Source: Delphinapterus leucas
Lineage: Eukaryota > Chordata > Mammalia > Artiodactyla > Monodontidae
Direction of reading: 5' to 3'
Length of the DNA: 64,000 nt
NCBI RefSeq assembly: GCF_002288925.2
Contig: NW_022098072.1
Coordinates: forward strand, 16,764,352 to 16,828,351
Shown in pieces: positions 60,068-64,000 of this stretch (its first letter is position 1; the number at the start of each line of letters is the position of its first letter). The position numbers and the translations under genes were made by a program. The notes below the pieces were generated by a model that did no database searches, was not told the origin of the DNA, and saw nothing but the letters and a program-made list of their open reading frames with translations.

Positions 60068-60263
60068 GGGGGAACTTCCCTGGCACTCCAGTGGTTAAGA
60101 CTGCCTTCCAATGCACAGGGTGCGGGTTCAATCCCTGGTTGGGGAACTAAGATCCCACATGCCTCGTGGCCAAAAACCCAAAACATAAAACAGAAGCAAT
60201 ATTGTAGCAAATTTAATAAAGACTTTAAATATGGTCCACATCAAAAAAATCTTTAAATAAAAT
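60068..60263 (+). mobile_element. Older CHR-type SINE variant with 14 bp TSD
   Basis: A CHR-related SINE whose head reads GGGAACTTCCCTGGCACTCC with B box GGTTCAATCCC, followed by GGGGAACTAAGATCCCACAT. The middle modules of longer forms are absent and the 3' part (AATTTAATAAAGACTTTAAA, TGGTCCACATC) differs from the young copies. AAAAACCCCATTTT is duplicated at 60054-60067 and 60264-60277. It inserted at the very end of the MER20. Confidence 0.9.
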
Positions 60264-60277
60264 AAAAACCCCATTTT

Positions 60278-61349
60278 AGCCTGAAGATTCTAACCAATGC
60301 CAGCAAGCCTGGGAATAATGGCTTCTACTCTCCTTAATGCCACCCCCTTTTACTTGAAAGTACCAGGAGAAATAAAAGCATTTCTTCAGCCCCTATGGGC
60401 AGGCAGCCCCTCTCCGTAGGGACACAAAGATGAGAATGACTGTCTTGCCTTCCAGGAGTCCAGAGTCCAGGAGGGATAGGCACCTGTCTGAACCTCTGGT
60501 TTATATCATAGCTGTTCAGTGATGCCTGTGCCTCTCATTAGGCTACATTCTTCTGTAGGAGAGACCTCCTCTTATCCACCTCTGAATCCTCTGGGTCTGT
60601 AAATGTTGTTAAATAAAGCACGTGAGGGGCAAATCATAAGGAGTGCTTCACTGGCGTCACCATGCTGTCAAATCAGTGAGGTATCAGGGATGTGCGAAGG
60701 AGCGTAGAGATGGGTTGCCGGCCTCTACACTCATGCATCTCAGATCTGGCACCACCATGTATTCCTAATGAAAGGCAAAACTGGCATTGCTGTTTTTTTC
60801 ATGCAGAATTAAAACTCAAGGAGGTATCTGTATCAATCGCCAAATCTACTTCTCTAGGAAAGCCTGGTCTTTTAGGTGACTGCCCAGTGCCCTTTAAGGC
60901 AATCACTATTTTTACGTCACTAAATATGTGTATCTAATATTAGATTTGTGACTTTTTTCATTTGAAGTCTTTCCTCTCTTTTTTCAATGGTTAATGTGCC
61001 TAAAAAATGTTTTTTACTATTTGCTTGAATAAGCAACCTTCTAACATTTCGCTCCCACATAGTTTAATAGTCATCAAAAAGCTGTCATTTAAAAATACTT
61101 CCTACAGTGTACAAATATCTGATCTACCCGCTTAGCATTTGAAGTAAGTAGTAATTATCTAGACTGTTTTGGTGGGATATTGGGTGACAACTTAAAACCC
61201 CAGGCTCTTTTCCCAAACCTGGCTGCTGTTTGTTACTGAGCAGAACTCACTCGATGGGAACTTGAGTTTTAGTCCAGCATCCTCTCACCTCCCCAAATTC
61301 ATAATTAAGTGCTTGGCACTGCTTAGCCACATATGACGTCAAATCAGAA
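60278..61349. other. No recognised feature
   Basis: About 1.1 kb with no named repeat or coding signal; TGGGATTAAA-type landmarks of SINEs are absent. Confidence 0.45.
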
Positions 61350-61362
61350 AAACTAAAAATGG

Positions 61363-61664
61363 GGCTTCCCTGGGGGCTCAGAGGTTAAGAATCCGCCTGC
61401 CAATGCAGGGGACACAGGTTCGGGCCCTGGTCCAGGAAGATCCCACATGTCACGGAGCAACTAAGCCCGTGTGCCGCAACTACTGAAACCCATGCTCCTA
61501 GAGCCCGTGCTCTGCAAGAAAAGAAGCCACCGCAATGAGAAGCCCGTGCACCGCAGCGAAGAGTGGCCCTCGCTCACTGCCAACTAGAGAAAGCCCGCGT
61601 GCAGCAATGAAGACCCAACGCAGCCAAAAGTAAATAAATAAAAATTTATTTAAAAAAAAAAAAC
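61363..61664 (+). mobile_element. Longer CHR-type SINE with 13 bp TSD
   Basis: A roughly 300 bp CHR-1-like SINE: GGCTTCCCTGGGGGCTCAGA at its start, GGTTCGGGCCC in the B-box position, then three repeated C/G-rich modules (AGAGCCCGTGCTCTGCAAG, AGAAGCCCGTGCACCGCAG, GAAAGCCCGCGTGCAGCAA) and a tail with AAATAAATAAAAATTTATTT. AAACTAAAAATGG flanks it at 61350-61362 and 61665-61677. Confidence 0.92.
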
Positions 61665-61969
61665 AAACTAAAAATGGTTCTGGGTATTGGACGTGAGAAA
61701 GGCAAGAAAATGTTGCAGTTTGGATTCTGAGATTGTCACATCCTGGAATTAAATACTGTTTAAAAAGTGTCCAAATGAGGTGACAGGGAGAAGACTGAAG
61801 CTTTGCTAAAGACACTTTGATGAGGAATTTGTGCAGGTTCCCCAATGAGGCTGCGTATCACTTCCCTGATCTCTTTGGGATGGAATCTCGTTGGAATAAC
61901 AATGAGACACCATAGGCAAGTCTTAATCCACAAAGCACCATAAATGGGATGTTCCCATTTATGACACAG

Positions 61970-62366
61970 ACTGGCTATTTACCAAACCTTCTTCCTCTTC
62001 CTCTGGGACCTACAGAAGGGCTGCATTTCTCAGCTTCCCTGGGAGGGGAGGGGTATACCAGGTCCCAGCTAATGGAATGTGACCTGTGATGATAGAGCCC
62101 CTGTGCCATGATCCATGGTTTTTCCCCCTCTGCTGGCTTGATGCAGGTAAGCACAGTCACCTCGGAAGCCCACGTTAAGGAGGGTAGAGCCAAATGACAG
62201 ACAGGGCCTAGATTTCCAAAGTACTGCCGGGAGCAGTGCTTCCAGATGACATGAACACTCATCTTAGACGGCTTATGGAAGTCCTATAGAAATAAACTGT
62301 TGTCCCAAGTTACTGAGATTAGGGGGTTTATCTGCCGTAGCAGCTACCACTGTCTTAACTAATATA
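61970..62366 (+). mobile_element. MLT1-like LTR fragment
   Basis: The 3' half looks like a sense MaLR LTR: GTTAAGGAGGGTAGAGCCAA, CCTATAGAAATAAACTGTTG (AATAAA signal) and an end near TGTCTTAACTAATATA. The left part (GGTCCCAGCTAATGGAATGT) also fits this class. Family is uncertain. Confidence 0.5.
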
Positions 62367-62444
62367 CCATCTCTCTCACAATCTCTCACTAGAGAGATTA
62401 AGGGGAAAGGGAGATTTACAAAGGGGAGCAATATTCAGCAGGGG

Positions 62445-62665
62445 ATTTACTTATTCATTTTTCAACAAATACGAAGATTCCTCTGCGTGTTATTATTTTA
62501 GGAACGAGAGATGGAGTAAGGAGCAAAACAAAAACGTATCTATCTACACAGAGCTTCCCTTCTAACAGAGGGAAAGGAGACAATGAGATATATAAGTAAA
62601 ATATCTAGCATCTCAAGAGAGTACGTGTGTGCAATGAAAAATATAAAAGGGAGAGAACGAGCCCG
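62445..62665 (-). mobile_element. L2 antisense fragment
   Basis: TTCATTTTTCAACAAATACG, GGAGTAAGGAGCAAAACAAA, ACAGAGCTTCCCTTCTAACA, GGAGACAATGAGATATATAAG and GTGCAATGAAAAATATAAAA fit the antisense order of the L2 3' end. Confidence 0.6.
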
Positions 62666-64000
62666 ATAGGAGAGAGCAGTGGGTAGGAATGTGACTGACT
62701 CTGATGGAACCACACACCTAAGAGTCCAAGTGACATGCAGGGCCACTGCCTTACAAAGGGGAAAAGGCATAACGGGGATGACCTTGATGGTACAGGGCAG
62801 GCGGGAATGGTTGTGAGACTACAAGGTTAGGGGTGTGGCAGGACCAAACAGAGTTTCCAGGATGCATCTTTCCATTTGGCTCCCCCCAGAATACAGCATT
62901 CTATAAGCATGTTGTACCTTTAATAGCAAGGGGGAAAATATATGCTTATATGGAACACAGATTTGCAAGCAGGAAAAGTGAAAAGAAACTGAGAGCATTA
63001 AGTCTATCCAATATGTTTACCTTCTACTTTTGCCCATCCACAGGAGAGAGAGCTGAAAACTATATAGAACTGAAGGGCAAAAATTTTCAAGGGAAAATAT
63101 AATTAGAATTCAGAACTACATTAAAAATAATACGCTGATGGCAACACATTTGTCACAGTTTCTACTGATCGCAAGAAAAGTATTAAGGTCAGAAGCAAAA
63201 GAAAGAGATGATGTTTAATATTCATGTACACCTTGCTTTAGGAAAACCAAATACATAAAAACCTAATTCAGCAAATCAGATAACTTACAGAGTCATTTTT
63301 TGTGTTAAAAATAAAGGGACGGCTCTAGAAGAGTTACTTTTATGATTACTTTAAATACAGAATTAATTTTCAGTGGGTATCTATCCCAAACATATAAAAG
63401 CTTGCCAAGCCAAGAACCTTTCTAAACCAAAAATGAATCCTTCTTAGTATGAGACATTTAATATAATAATTTGGAAAAGCGTTGAACAGAAACACATTCC
63501 ATAACCAACCGTACACATTTGTCTCATGTAAGGACACTATACGTAGAAATGTATTTTCTCAATTTTTGGCAGGGCATGGCTATTGCAGATATTCACAGAA
63601 TACGGTAAAGTGAATATTCTCAAACATTTTAATAAATATGTACCATGTGAAATATGCAATTCTCAATCGTAAGAGCAATTACTGGGAACTACACTCTTGG
63701 TTGGGAACAGCCATTATCATCCGATATTCCAACCAACAGGAACAAAGTAAAGTCAACCAAAGAACTGAGTGATGCTGTGATTATTAATCAACTGGGCACA
63801 CTACTGAATAGAGATGTGTACAGAATAGAGATTTGTACCAGCTATGAAGCCTACAGCCATGAACTGAAGTCGAAGATGAGGTAGCATTTTATGAGCAACA
63901 GAAATAAACTAAAAATTAAATTGTCTGTGGCTAATGATTAAAAATAAAATACTAAAGTAATATCCATTGAAAATGTACACAAAATAAAGTGAAAAACTCA
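62666..64000. other. No recognised feature
   Basis: About 1.3 kb to the end of the window, AT-rich, with no named repeat. Open frames 62833-63102 and 63654-63884 are short and lack recognisable domains. Confidence 0.45.

Noticed and set aside
9263..61664. Repeated ~200 bp units considered as CRISPR or satellite array
   Set aside because: Copies are dispersed over 52 kb in both orientations with their own target duplications. This is retroposon dispersal in a mammalian genome.
1..64000. An undescribed gene system such as an operon or defence locus
   Set aside because: No clusters of intact genes exist. Everything legible is a known class of mammalian transposable element, simple repeat, or unrecognised non-coding DNA.

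Overview
This window looks like nuclear DNA from a cetacean (whale, dolphin or porpoise; species not determinable here). The diagnostic signal is eleven tRNA-derived SINEs of the CHR type (the family shared by Cetacea, Hippopotamidae and Ruminantia). Several are the short ~200 bp form with intact target-site duplications (TSDs) of 10-17 bp, which I associate with cetaceans. Mammalian L1, L2, MIR, MER20, MER5A, Tigger1 and ERVL-MaLR LTR remnants fill much of the rest. I find no protein-coding host gene, exon set, rRNA, functional tRNA or CRISPR array. Longer open frames are either antisense readings of SINEs or decayed transposon proteins. The window is intergenic or deep intronic.

Layout. 1-4.7 kb: a MER20 and minus-strand fragments of old L1. 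4.7-7.6 kb: mostly unrecognised AT-rich sequence. 7.6-15 kb: a dense nest of an L2 with reverse transcriptase remnants, an old L1 carrying a CHR SINE, another old L1 split by a MaLR LTR, and a second L2 split by an internally deleted L1 and two CHR SINEs of opposite orientation. 15-28.8 kb: two LTR-like segments, two SINEs, a MER5A, L2 scraps and long unrecognised stretches. 28.8-30.4 kb: an L1 with the inversion structure of twin priming. 31-34.8 kb: L1 3' end, hAT-like element, older CHR SINE and L2. 34.8-40 kb: the longest stretch without clear repeats. 40-43.7 kb: old L1, Tigger1 remnant, L2 with a nested SINE. 44.9-51.5 kb: MIRs, hAT element, L2 and SINEs. 52.9-55.1 kb: a 5'-truncated L1 with a 13 bp TSD, containing a 100-N assembly gap with fold-back flanks. 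56-62.7 kb: MIR, four MaLR-type LTRs, CR1/L3 remnant, MER20 and two older CHR SINEs.

There is no gene circuit to describe. What the window offers is insertion history: nested elements give relative ages, the SINE and L1 insertions with TSDs are possible presence/absence markers, and one close inverted SINE pair could fold into double-stranded RNA if transcribed. I found no previously undescribed biological system. The most informative oddities are the twin-primed L1, an internally deleted L1 joining its 5' region to ORF2, the inverted SINE pair, and the suspicious sequence next to the assembly gap.
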